The notes: generated by a model from the letters alone, not told the origin. Shown: positions 1-6,757, numbered from the stretch's first letter. The stretch is DNA of 7,263 bases from Candidatus Hydrogenedentota bacterium (GCA_903922535.1 CAIXUF010000435.1:1-7263); one strand, 5' to 3'. A program made the numbers and translations.

Positions 1-126
1 GGCGACCGCCTGCTGTTTCTCGACATGGCCCACTATTCCATGGTCAAAACCACCACCTTCAACGGCGTCCAACTCCCCGCCATCGTCCTTGGCGACAGCC
101 GCACCGGCGGCCTGCGCGTCGTCCGG
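1..126 (+). pseudogene. nspC: C-terminal fragment of a carboxynorspermidine decarboxylase-like protein (NspC family)
   Basis: Frame 1 is open from the first base. It encodes 42 residues that read like the end of a fold-III PLP decarboxylase: GDRLLFLDMAHYSMVK, then a TTTFNG stretch, then LPAIVL and LRVVR. In ornithine and carboxynorspermidine decarboxylases this stretch is the C-terminal beta-barrel, and the Tyr of the D-M-x-x-Y motif contacts the PLP phosphate. NspC makes norspermidine or spermidine from the carboxylated precursor in the cytoplasm. The 5' part lies outside the window. The usual last dozen residues after VVR (typically an FGYEDF-like end and a stop) are missing. From about base 127 the frame only runs antisense to the binding-protein gene and does not stop until 858. 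The gene is therefore broken here, or the join is artificial. The family call comes from recalled motifs, not from an alignment. Confidence 0.62.
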
Positions 127-1929
127 CCCGGTCCAGGCGATGCAGTATTTCATCGCCTCGTCGCAGGGCGTCGTGTTCGACGTGATGCAGGGGATGCCCG
201 CCTGGTGGATCTTGCGCAGCAGCGGTGTGCAGCCCGTCGCGTCCACCGGCGCAAAGATGATCATGTCGGGCTTCTCATTGATGGCCTGGTCGGCCTGCTG
301 CGCCTGGAGGTCCATGTTCCAATTGCCGTTGAACACCTTGATGTTCATGCCGTAGAACTTGGCGATGGTGGTGAACCCGTTCACGTAGGCGGTCCAGTAG
401 GGATGGTCGCCCGCCTTGAGCAGGATCACCCGCTTTCCTTTGGGGCCATCCTTGGGCGACGCGGGCATGGGTGCCTTGTCCACTTTCCAGCCCGCGTATT
501 CAATGTCCCACCAGTGCAGCTTGTCCGTTTCCGGCAGCGCCTTGGGATCGGCGGGCCGCTCGGGGATCGCCTTCTTCTCCGCGTCGGGCGGAAACAGATA
601 GGGCTGGTGGTCCGTGCCCTTGAGCGCGTACACATCGGTGGCGGGCGCGGCGGCGTTTGCCGTGCGGGTCATGCCGCCCGCCGCGAGGATCTGCGCCTGC
701 AATGCCGCCTGCCGGAAATACATGGCCGTGATGGCGGTGACCGCCACAATCGCAACCAGTGTCACGCAGACCAGTGCAAACCGGTTCTTGTCACTCATTT
801 CATCATCTCCTGCTTCCTCATTGCTTCCTGCCTTTGTCTCAGTCTGGCCATGAATTGACACATGCCAATGTGGGGCGGACATTCCTGTCTGCCCTGCCGT
901 GTCCTTCTGACTCCTGACTCCTGACTCCTGAATTCTTTCGACTTCTTTCATCAAGTCGGGGCGCTGGCCCTTGAGCAGCTCGTGCCGGTGCAGCGCATAG
1001 GCCTCATAGAGCACCACCACGGCGAGGATGACGCCGTTGATGAAAATCTGCACCTCAAAGCCCAGCCCAAAGCAGCCGATGCCGTTGAACAGCATGGTCA
1101 GCATGAGCACGGCGAAGTAGCTCTTGAGCACGCTGCCCTTGCCGCCGCTCATAAGCGTGCCGCCGATGATGACCGCCGCAAGCACTGTCATCAGCGTGCG
1201 CGAACCGAGCACCGCCCCCGAGGTCATCGAACTGAGGCTTGCTGCGAATACCGTTCCGCCCGTCGCCGCCATGAGCCCGCACAAAACGAATCCGGTCATG
1301 AGGTAACGGTCGCGGTTGAGTCCCGCCAGCCAGGCCGCCTCCGGGTTGCCGCCGACCATGAAGAAATTGCGCCCGTGCCGCGTCCAGTTCAGCAGCACCG
1401 AGAACCCGAAGAGGAGCAGCAGCGTGATGATCACGATGGGTGGCAGGAACGGCAGCACGGGCCGGTCGAGCCAGTCGGCCAGACGGAAGTCGTCGATGGA
1501 TTTGGACCCGCCGTCGCTGTACAGGTGGGTCAGGCCCATGGCGATGGTCATGGTGCCCAGCGTCACGATGAATGAATTAATGCGGGCCTTGACCACCAGG
1601 CAGCCGTTGGCCAACCCCACCAAAGCGCCTGTTAGCAGCGACACCACAACCGCCCCCGGCCAGCCCAAGTGCGGTTGCAGGCCGATGGTCAGCATGCCGC
1701 ACAGCATCACCACCGCGCCGACCGAAAGATCGAGCTGGCCCAGGATGAGGATGAGCGTGAAGCCGATGGCCACGACCGCGTTGAGGCTTGCGCCCTTGAG
1801 GATCGTGGTCATGTTGTGGACGGAGAGAAAATTGGGCGCGCCCGCGGACAGGCCCGCGAACAGGACCAGCAGCATGAGCAGGGCCCGGTGCTCGTTGAGC
1901 AGGCGCGTGGTGCGGGACGCGTTACGCAT
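1..1929 (-). CDS. CUT2-type ABC sugar permease whose frame runs without a stop into a substrate-binding protein (fusion ORF, open at window edge)
   Basis: The ATG at 1929-1927 overlaps the preceding permease stop (ATGCGTAA), so translation is probably coupled. Residues 1-325 are a ribose-type permease of the inner membrane with many hydrophobic helices. Family motifs are visible: LDLSVG at 66-71, GRNFFMVGGN at 186-195 and GGTLMSGGKG around 256-265. The hydrophobic part ends near YEAYALHRHELL (about 312-323). No stop follows. I checked every in-frame triplet from 1929 to 1 and found no TAA, TAG or TGA. Residues 327-377 form a polar linker, partly encoded by a 7-bp tandem repeat. Residue 378 is the Met of the binding protein, which has its own ribosome site. 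RbsC-type permeases normally end in the cytoplasm, and the binding protein starts with a signal-anchor helix, so a fused chain would place the binding domain correctly outside. Homology to binding proteins ends near base 118, and residues beyond that are probably not native. Whether the cell makes one chain, two, or both cannot be decided here. Confidence 0.72.
   Translation of the reverse strand, partial: MRNASRTTRLLNEHRALLMLLVLFAGLSAGAPNFLSVHNMTTILKGASLNAVVAIGFTLILILGQLDLSVGAVVMLCGMLTIGLQPHLGWPGAVVVSLLTGALVGLANGCLVVKARINSFIVTLGTMTIAMGLTHLYSDGGSKSIDDFRLADWLDRPVLPFLPPIVIITLLLLFGFSVLLNWTRHGRNFFMVGGNPEAAWLAGLNRDRYLMTGFVLCGLMAATGGTVFAASLSSMTSGAVLGSRTLMTVLAAVIIGGTLMSGGKGSVLKSYFAVLMLTMLFNGIGCFGLGFEVQIFINGVILAVVVLYEAYALHRHELLKGQRPDLMKEVERIQESGVRSQKDTAGQTGMSAPHWHVSIHGQTETKAGSNEEAGDDEMSDKNRFALVCVTLVAIVAVTAITAMYFRQAALQAQILAAGGMTRTANAAAPATDVYALKGTDHQPYLFPPDAEKKAIPERPADPKALPETDKLHWWDIEYAGWKVDKAPMPASPKDGPKGKRVILLKAGDHPYWTAYVNGFTTIAKFYGMNIKVFNGNWNMDLQAQQADQAINEKPDMIIFAPVDATGCTPLLRKIHQAGIPCITSNTTPCDEAMKYCIAWTGPDDAQAAGAAVAKDDGGELDAVEGGGFDHGIVGHVEKQQAVA
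118..798 (-). CDS. Membrane-anchored periplasmic sugar-binding protein of the ABC importer, C-terminus lost
   Basis: This is the alternative, independently translated product of the same frame. The ATG at 798-796 is preceded by AGGAG (811-807) with 8 nt spacing, a good ribosome site. Residues 7-28 form one hydrophobic helix with no clear signal peptidase I site and no convincing lipobox, so it is probably a signal anchor. An unusual Ala/Pro/charged spacer with HWWDIEYAGW follows to about residue 120. The Peripla_BP_4 (ribose-binding) fold then begins: KRVILLKAGDHPYW at 122-135, FNGNWN, QADQAINEKPDMIIFAPVDA, and a WTGPDD motif at the end. Only about 105 residues of the domain remain of an expected 270-300. 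The rest is replaced at the junction with the NspC-like fragment. In the transporter it would capture the solute and deliver it to the two permeases. Aromatic and charged residues suit a sugar or polyol, but the ligand cannot be named. Confidence 0.7.
904..931. repeat. 7-bp tandem repeat (CTCCTGA on plus, TCAGGAG on minus), about four copies
   Basis: Three perfect copies of CTCCTGA (911-917, 918-924, 925-931) follow one copy with a single mismatch (CTTCTGA, 904-910). The array ends at a GAATTC. It lies between the last hydrophobic segment of the second permease and the start of the binding protein. In the open minus frame it encodes IQESGVRSQK, a string typical of spacer repeats rather than of permeases. 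Because the unit is 7 bp, gain or loss of one copy would change the reading frame. Confidence 0.85.
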
Positions 1930-2911
1930 AGTCCCGACCCTTCGCCCGCAACTGGTATTGCTGCCACCCCACCACGGCAATGAACACGAGCCCGGTGACG
2001 ATGTTCTGCCGGAACGCCGTGATGCCGAGGTACTGCATGATGTTGGACAGCAGCCCGATGACCAGCACGCCGCCCAGCACGCCCGGCAGGTGGCCCCGGC
2101 CGCCGCTCAGCATGACGCCGCCGATCACGACCGCCGTCACCGCCTTGAAGTCATAGCCCTGGCCCAGATAGAACACGCCCAGCTTGTTCATGGAGGTCAG
2201 GAAGATGCCCGCCACAGACGCCGCGAACGCGGCCACGAGGAAGTTGAGAAAGACCACGCGCGGCACGCGGATGCCCGAAGCCCGCGCTGCCGCGCGGGAC
2301 GAGCCGACGAAGCGGCTGTCCCGTCCAAACCGGGTTCGGGTCATGACGCAATGTGCCAGCACGAACATGCCGAACATGATGATGACCACCAGCGGCACGG
2401 GCCCGACGCCCAGCCGGAAGATGCCGATGAACGCCGCGCCCGGCGTGCCGGGTGCCGTGTCGGGGTACACCTGGTTATTGCTCCAGGCGAAGCGCATGAA
2501 TCCTTCCATGAAGAACGCCACCGAGAGCGTCCAAAGGATCGGGTTGGCGTTGAGCCGGCCGATGACAAACCCGTTCATCGCGCCGACGGCCATGCCCGCC
2601 AGCATGCCCAGCACGAGCGCCGGGGCAAGGCCGAGCGGCAGCGACGCCACGGCGATGATGCCAGAGAACGCCATGATGGACGGCAGCGACAGGTCCGCCA
2701 TGCTGCCCGAATAGGTGACAAAGGCCATGCCGGACGAGACGATGCCGAGCAGCGCGACCGCGGCGAGGATTTCCAGCAGGTTGTCGCCGGTGAGAAACTT
2801 GGGTGATACAAACACTCCCGCCGCGACGAGCAGCGCGGCCACGGCATAGATGCCCGCGGTCTCCAGAACGGCGGACAGTCTGCCTTGTTTGTCGGGGTCA
2901 CGCCGGAACAT
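1922..2911 (-). CDS. CUT2-type ABC sugar transporter permease
   Basis: This 329-residue inner-membrane protein belongs to the RbsC/AraH/XylH family (BPD_transp_2) and is close to the usual length of about 320-340. It forms, with the second permease, the channel through which the solute passes. I chose the ATG at 2911 (MFRRDPDKQGRL) over an upstream Met at 2998. The upstream residues are an antisense-like Arg/Cys-rich string inside the ATPase gene, and GGGGGA lies just before 2911. The start overlaps the end of the ATPase gene by 14 nt. After a short charged N-terminus come several hydrophobic helices. Family landmarks are visible: MADLSLPSIMAFSG (a variant of the GxDLSVG motif), FGRDSRFVGSSRAAARASGI (the cytoplasmic loop, with VGSS instead of VGGN) and VIGGVMLSGGRG near the C-terminus. 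The two permeases differ clearly, so the channel is probably a heterodimer. The substrate is unknown. Confidence 0.88.
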   Translation of the reverse strand: MFRRDPDKQGRLSAVLETAGIYAVAALLVAAGVFVSPKFLTGDNLLEILAAVALLGIVSSGMAFVTYSGSMADLSLPSIMAFSGIIAVASLPLGLAPALVLGMLAGMAVGAMNGFVIGRLNANPILWTLSVAFFMEGFMRFAWSNNQVYPDTAPGTPGAAFIGIFRLGVGPVPLVVIIMFGMFVLAHCVMTRTRFGRDSRFVGSSRAAARASGIRVPRVVFLNFLVAAFAASVAGIFLTSMNKLGVFYLGQGYDFKAVTAVVIGGVMLSGGRGHLPGVLGGVLVIGLLSNIMQYLGITAFRQNIVTGLVFIAVVGWQQYQLRAKGRDYA

Positions 2912-4394
2912 GGCATTCCCCCAACTGTCCGTTCGCGGCCAGCAGCAGCGCCTCCTCGGAAAGGTCCTGTTTGCACATCTCGCCGATGAGGTGCCCATTG
3001 CGCATGATTACGGCGCGGTCGGACAAACCGACCAGTTCGGGAAGGTCGGAGCTGACGAGCAGGATTGCCGCGCCCCGGTCGGCCAGCGCCATCACCGCCT
3101 CATGAATCTTGCGTTTCGCGCCCACGTCCACGCCGCGCGTGGGTTCGTCGAGGATGAGCACGCGCGGTTCCGTGGCGAGCCACTTGCCCAGCAGCACCTT
3201 CTGCTGGTTACCGCCCGACAGGGTGCCCACGTCCACCAGGGGCGACGCGGCGGCAATGCCCAGTTCGTCCAGATATCGTCCGACGACATTCCCGTCCGCG
3301 CCGGGACGGCGCAGCGCCGCCAGCAGGTTAAGTTGCACCGACAAGCGCAGAAAAAGCCCGTCCTCCTTGCGGTCCTCGCTGAGATAAACCAGTCCCTTGG
3401 CGGCGTTGCGCGGATAATCGTTTGGCGTGAGCGCTTCGCCCAGCAGGAAGGCGCCTCCGTGATGCACCGGGTCCAGTCCGCAGAGCGACCGGGCGAATTC
3501 GGTCCGGCCCGCGCCGGACAGCCCCGCGATGCCAAGAATCTCCCCGGCGTTCAACGTGAACGACACCTCGTGAAAGAAGCCGAGGCGCGTGAGCTGTTCC
3601 ACGCGCAGCACGGTTGCGCCGATCTTCGCCTCGCGGCGCAGATAGAACTCGTCGATGCTCCGGCCCACCATCATCTGCACCAGCGACTGCGGCGTGACCT
3701 CGTGGATTTCCTTCGTGGCAATCTTGCGCCCGTCGCGCATCACGGTCACCCGGTCGGCAATCTCAAAGATCTCCGGAAGATGGTGCGAGATGTAGACGAT
3801 GGCCAGGCCCCGGTTGCGCAGGTCGCGGATGATCCCGAACAGCCGCCGCACCTCGTCTCGCGACAGCGACGATGTGGGCTCGTCCAGCACCAGAATGCAT
3901 GGGTGGTTGCCCAGCACCTTGGCGATCTCCACCAACTGCGCCTCATGCGGACTGATTTCTCCCACCGTCTTGAGCGGGTCCAGGTCGAGTCCCACCAGTT
4001 CCAAACAGCCCCGCGCCTCGCGCAGCAGGTGCGCCCGGTCAATGAACCCGCCCCACCGCACGGGCAGCCGACCGACAAGCAGGTTTTCCGCAATGCCGAT
4101 CGGCCGGGCCAGGCTCAGTTCCTGGTAGACCATGCCGATGCCCTGATCCTTGGCGGCGGCGGGGGAGTGGATGCGCGCCTCCTGCCCGCCGATGCAAATC
4201 GTGCCGGTGTAGTCGTCAAACGACCCTGTCAGGATCTTCATCAGCGTCGACTTGCCCGCGCCGTTCTCCCCCATCAGCGCATGCACCTCGCCCGGCATCA
4301 CCTCAAAGTCCACACTGTCCACCGCCAGCATCCCTGGAAAGCGTTTGGAAACGCCCTCCATTGCCAGCGCGGGCTGTAAGAACACTGCCGACAT
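2898..4394 (-). CDS. Two-domain ATP-binding protein of a CUT2 sugar ABC importer (RbsA/MglA-like)
   Basis: This 498-residue cytoplasmic ATPase powers the importer; RbsA-type proteins are about 500 residues. The frame extends to an ATG at 4451, but the start at 4394 (MSAVFLQPALAMEGVSKRF) has GGAG 6 nt upstream and gives the normal N-terminus. Domain 1 has Walker A GENGAGKST (42-50), Q-loop Q91, a degenerate signature ISPHEAQ (147-153), Walker B LVLDEP (168-173) and H-loop H204. Domain 2 has a non-classical Walker A GLSGAGRTE (291-299), the SEDRKEDGL segment (about 339-347), signature LSGGNQQ (392-398) and LILDEPTRGVDVGAK (from 413). This asymmetry, one intact composite ATP site and one weak one, is characteristic of the family. 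It is the first gene of the operon and faces the VWA gene across a 185-bp control region. The solute cannot be inferred from the ATPase, so no gene symbol is given. Confidence 0.94.
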   Translation of the reverse strand: MSAVFLQPALAMEGVSKRFPGMLAVDSVDFEVMPGEVHALMGENGAGKSTLMKILTGSFDDYTGTICIGGQEARIHSPAAAKDQGIGMVYQELSLARPIGIAENLLVGRLPVRWGGFIDRAHLLREARGCLELVGLDLDPLKTVGEISPHEAQLVEIAKVLGNHPCILVLDEPTSSLSRDEVRRLFGIIRDLRNRGLAIVYISHHLPEIFEIADRVTVMRDGRKIATKEIHEVTPQSLVQMMVGRSIDEFYLRREAKIGATVLRVEQLTRLGFFHEVSFTLNAGEILGIAGLSGAGRTEFARSLCGLDPVHHGGAFLLGEALTPNDYPRNAAKGLVYLSEDRKEDGLFLRLSVQLNLLAALRRPGADGNVVGRYLDELGIAAASPLVDVGTLSGGNQQKVLLGKWLATEPRVLILDEPTRGVDVGAKRKIHEAVMALADRGAAILLVSSDLPELVGLSDRAVIMRNGHLIGEMCKQDLSEEALLLAANGQLGECHVPA

Positions 4395-4412
4395 CGCCCT
4401 CTCCACGGGGAC

Positions 4413-4427
4413 GCGGCACCATGCCGC
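4413..4427. promoter_or_regulatory. Short perfect inverted repeat in the leader of the transporter operon
   Basis: GCGGCA (4413-4418) and TGCCGC (4422-4427) are separated by CCA. The element lies 19 nt before the ATPase start and, if the predicted promoter is right, within the 5' leader of its mRNA, just upstream of the GGAG. It could form a small GC-rich hairpin or be a protein site. The arms are only 6 bp in GC-rich DNA, so chance is possible. Confidence 0.3.
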
Positions 4428-4441
4428 ATTCCGCGCCAAAG

Positions 4442-4469
4442 AGTGTAGCACACGGGGGTTCCCTGTCTT
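4442..4469 (-). promoter_or_regulatory. Candidate sigma70-like promoter for the ABC operon
   Basis: On the minus strand, AAGACA (4469-4464) and TACACT (4447-4442) are separated by 16 bp and match 4/6 and 4/6 of the TTGACA and TATAAT consensus. Transcription would start near 4435, giving a leader of about 40 nt before the ATPase ATG. The lineage's sigma consensus is unknown, so this is a weak, position-based prediction. Confidence 0.3.
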
Positions 4470-4470
4470 C

Positions 4471-4491
4471 TTTTACAAACGTTTTACAAAC
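4471..4491. promoter_or_regulatory. Candidate LacI-type operator / direct repeat in the divergent control region
   Basis: TTTTACAAAC occurs twice (4471-4480 and 4482-4491) with an 11-bp period, about one helical turn. The pair is also an imperfect palindrome centred on CG at 4480/4481. The core is AAACGTTT, with outer TTT and AAA arms also paired (14 of 20 positions symmetric). CG-centred AT-rich palindromes are typical of LacI/GalR-family operators, which often control sugar importers. It lies directly upstream of the predicted -35 of the transporter operon and 89 bp before the VWA start. No regulator gene is in the window. Confidence 0.4.
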
Positions 4492-4579
4492 CCCTTGCGT
4501 GGATCTCACCAAAACGGCGCAAAATCCTGCCATGCTTTGGAGGAACGCCGCGGATGCGGCAAACGAAAGGAGATATAAG

Positions 4580-5956
4580 ATGAACGGACAACGTTTGGCG
4601 GCGCATGCGCCGCTCCTGATGCTGCCGGTGCTGCTGGCGCTGATTGTGGGCATGGCGGCGCCCGCCGCCCGCGCCGGGCAGGTGCGGCTGGAGGTCGCCC
4701 TAAGCAACGGCAAGGTGCTGGCGGACCAGAAGCAGACCGCCTACCTGCGCGTGGCCATGACTGGATTCGAAATGGCCGGCACGGGACACCGCACCCCGGC
4801 GAATGTGTGCATCGTGCTTGACCGGTCCGGCTCGATGCAGGGCGAGAAGATCGCCAAGGCCAAAGAGGCGGCGATCATGGTGGTCGACAGGCTCAATCCC
4901 GACGACATTATCTCGGTGGTGGCCTACGACTCCAGCGTGACGGTGCTCGTTCCGGCGACCAAGGCCTTTGACAAAGAGCCGATTCGCCGGGCGATCCGCG
5001 GGCTGGAGGCGAACACCAGCACGGCCCTGTTTGCCGGGGTGAGCATGGGCGCGGCCGAGCTGCGCAAGTTCCTCGGCAAGGACCGCGTCAACCGGATCAT
5101 CCTGCTGTCCGACGGCCAGGCCAACGTGGGACCCAGCGCGCCGGGTGCGCTGGGCGAACTGGGCGCGGCGCTCATCCGCGAAGGCATCTCGGTCACCACC
5201 ATCGGCCTGGGCGCCGACTACAACGAGGACCTCATGACCGCACTGGCGCAGAAGAGCGACGGCAACCATATGTTCGCCGAGAAGGCGTCGGACCTCACCG
5301 CCGCCTTTGAGAGCGAGTTCGGCAGCGTTGCCGCCGTGGTGGCGCAGGAGGTGCGCACGAGCATCCGCTGCGCCGACGGCGTGCGGCCCGTGCGCGCCGT
5401 GGGGCGCGAGGCGGACATCGCGGGGCAGAACGTGACCTTCTACCTGAACCAGTTGTACAGCCGGCAGGAGCGCTACCTGGTGCTGGAGGTGGAACTCCCG
5501 CCCGGCCCGGCCGGAACCTCGCGGGAGGTGGCGTCGGTGGAGGTCAACTACGCCAACATGGCCTCCAAGACCGCCGATCACCTGACGGGATCGACCTCAG
5601 TCGCCTACACCGCCTCGCCCGCGGAGGTGGAGGCCAGCGTGAACGCCGCAGTCATGACCGCCGCCGTGTATCAGATCGGCGCCGAGCAGAACGTGCTCGG
5701 CATGCGCCTGCGCGACCAGGGCAAGGTGGAGGAGGGCATCAAGGTTCTTCAGCAAAATGAGCGGTGGCTTGTCGACAACGGCGCCAAACTGAAGAACGAG
5801 GAACTGACCACCTACGGCAAAGTGAACGGATCCATCGCGGTCACCTGGAGCGCAAAGCCCGGTGAAGGCCAGCAACCCTACGCGGAACAGCGCAAGCAGA
5901 TGCGTGAACAGCAATACGGCATCCAGAACAACCTCAGCTCATCCATCAAGAAATAG
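4580..5956 (+). CDS. Exported von Willebrand factor type A domain protein with intact MIDAS motif
   Basis: This 458-residue protein starts at the ATG at 4580. AAAGGAG lies 7 nt upstream, and a classical signal peptide follows (hydrophobic 12-25, likely cut after APAARA, residue 32). An in-frame ATG at 4361 gives an implausible leader. A short beta-rich stretch (33-70) precedes the VWA domain (about 75-250). All metal-site elements are visible: DRSGS at 81-85, Thr148 in STALFAG, and Asp178 in IILLSDGQ. VWA domains bind protein ligands through a divalent metal. Residues 260-380 are probably beta-sandwich, then comes an alanine-rich helical part (YQIGAEQNVLGMRLRDQGK). The tail is Gln-rich and charged (EGQQPYAEQRKQMREQQYG) with no membrane helix or sorting signal, so the protein is probably soluble in the periplasm or secreted. 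It is followed after 11 nt by the SIMPL gene, suggesting one operon. The partner and process are unknown. Confidence 0.9.
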   Translation: MNGQRLAAHAPLLMLPVLLALIVGMAAPAARAGQVRLEVALSNGKVLADQKQTAYLRVAMTGFEMAGTGHRTPANVCIVLDRSGSMQGEKIAKAKEAAIMVVDRLNPDDIISVVAYDSSVTVLVPATKAFDKEPIRRAIRGLEANTSTALFAGVSMGAAELRKFLGKDRVNRIILLSDGQANVGPSAPGALGELGAALIREGISVTTIGLGADYNEDLMTALAQKSDGNHMFAEKASDLTAAFESEFGSVAAVVAQEVRTSIRCADGVRPVRAVGREADIAGQNVTFYLNQLYSRQERYLVLEVELPPGPAGTSREVASVEVNYANMASKTADHLTGSTSVAYTASPAEVEASVNAAVMTAAVYQIGAEQNVLGMRLRDQGKVEEGIKVLQQNERWLVDNGAKLKNEELTTYGKVNGSIAVTWSAKPGEGQQPYAEQRKQMREQQYGIQNNLSSSIKK

Positions 5957-5967
5957 GGAGAACCACC

Positions 5968-6720
5968 ATGAAAAGGATCGTTGCCATCGTCGCAGTACTG
6001 AGTCTTGTTGTCGCCGCGCCCCTGTGGGCGCAGCCCGCAACCCCCGCTGAAACGCCCGCGAAAATCTCCGTCACTGGAACCATGGTCACCCAGGTGCCCC
6101 CCGACATAGTTGTCTGGTACATCAACCTTGCCAACCGTGCCGCGACGCTCAAAGAGGCCAAGGCCGCATCCGACCTCTCAATGTCACGGGCGCTTGATGC
6201 CATAAAGGAACTGAATGTCGCCCCCGCGGACACGCAAACCAGCCAGTTGAGTGCCCAGCGGGAAGGCGGTCGGGACTTCTTTGGGAACCAAGTCACCAAA
6301 GGGTGGTCTGTATGCCGGTCCATCACGGTGAAACAGCGCGATCTGGCGCGCTTCGACGAATTCTTCACGAAGCTGGTCGATGCTGCCGACGTTGAGGTGA
6401 ACTTCCGTTTCGAGAGTTCCAAGTACCACGAATTGCGCGAGGAGACACGGCTCAGGGCGGTGGAGGCCGCGAAGGAGAAGGCCCAGGCTTTGGCCGGGGC
6501 GCTCGGGGTGGCCCTGGGGCCGCCCATCAGCGTGGAGGAGGGCGCATCGGGAAACGTGGTGCCGGCTTTCGGCGGTTACAGTCCGCAGGTGATTGATCCC
6601 AAGAGCAACGGGTCCATCACCGTCGGCTGGCCCGCCGGCGAGGATGCCGCCACGGGCACGCTGGCGCCGGGGATGACGGAAATCCGTGAGACAGTGTCCG
6701 TCACCTTCAAAATCCAGTAA
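5968..6720 (+). CDS. Exported SIMPL (DUF541) domain protein
   Basis: This 250-residue protein begins at the ATG at 5968, with GGGAG 7 nt upstream. It has a signal peptide of about 21 residues (MKRIVAIVAVLSLVVAAPLWA, cut before QPAT). The mature part shows the SIMPL pattern. It opens with ISVTGTMVTQVPPDIVVW. Then come the helix with LKEAKAASDLSMSRALDAIK, the PADTQTSQLSAQRE strand, WSVCRSITVKQRDLARFDEF and the conserved helix RLRAVEAAKEKAQALAGALG. It closes with APGMTEIRETVSVTFKIQ. The length is normal for the family. SIMPL proteins are periplasmic or surface proteins that fold as BP26-like oligomers; their molecular role is poorly defined, and some are linked to envelope or oxidative stress. 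The neighbour upstream is the VWA gene, and the next gene starts 37 nt downstream. The single Cys in VCRS is not part of a known site. Confidence 0.9.
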   Translation: MKRIVAIVAVLSLVVAAPLWAQPATPAETPAKISVTGTMVTQVPPDIVVWYINLANRAATLKEAKAASDLSMSRALDAIKELNVAPADTQTSQLSAQREGGRDFFGNQVTKGWSVCRSITVKQRDLARFDEFFTKLVDAADVEVNFRFESSKYHELREETRLRAVEAAKEKAQALAGALGVALGPPISVEEGASGNVVPAFGGYSPQVIDPKSNGSITVGWPAGEDAATGTLAPGMTEIRETVSVTFKIQ

Positions 6721-6757
6721 ACTAAGCGAGGCGGACCGGAACCCCGCCCCCGGGTGA

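Noticed and set aside
766..798. Lipoprotein signal in the binding protein (Cys at residue 11 within FALVC)
   Set aside because: The Cys sits inside the hydrophobic helix too close to the N-terminus, and the preceding residues do not fit a lipobox, so a signal anchor is the better reading.
127..858. Continuation of the plus-strand frame beyond the NspC-like tail to a stop at 858
   Set aside because: After base 126 the residues become Arg/Gly/His-rich, with no family pattern, and are exactly antisense to the binding-protein gene; it is a shadow of GC-rich coding DNA.
1316..2806. Long plus-strand open frame (496 codons)
   Set aside because: It is antisense to both permeases. The product is His/Arg/Asp-rich low complexity, typical of the mirror of high-GC hydrophobic coding sequence, and no ribosome site or domain is seen.
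2850..4379. Long plus-strand open frame (509 codons)
   Set aside because: It is antisense to the ATPase gene, whose Walker and signature motifs are unmistakable on the minus strand.
4492..4579. Promoter for the VWA gene
   Set aside because: TTGCGT (4495-4500) with CAAAAT (4520-4525) has a 19-bp spacing and other pairs are poorer; none is good enough to annotate.
4700..5581. Minus-strand open frame inside the VWA gene (293 codons)
   Set aside because: The His/Gly/Arg-rich product has no recognisable domain and mirrors the VWA coding sequence.
6721..6757. Terminator between the SIMPL gene and the next gene
   Set aside because: The 37-nt gap has no stem followed by a T-run; it is only GC-rich.
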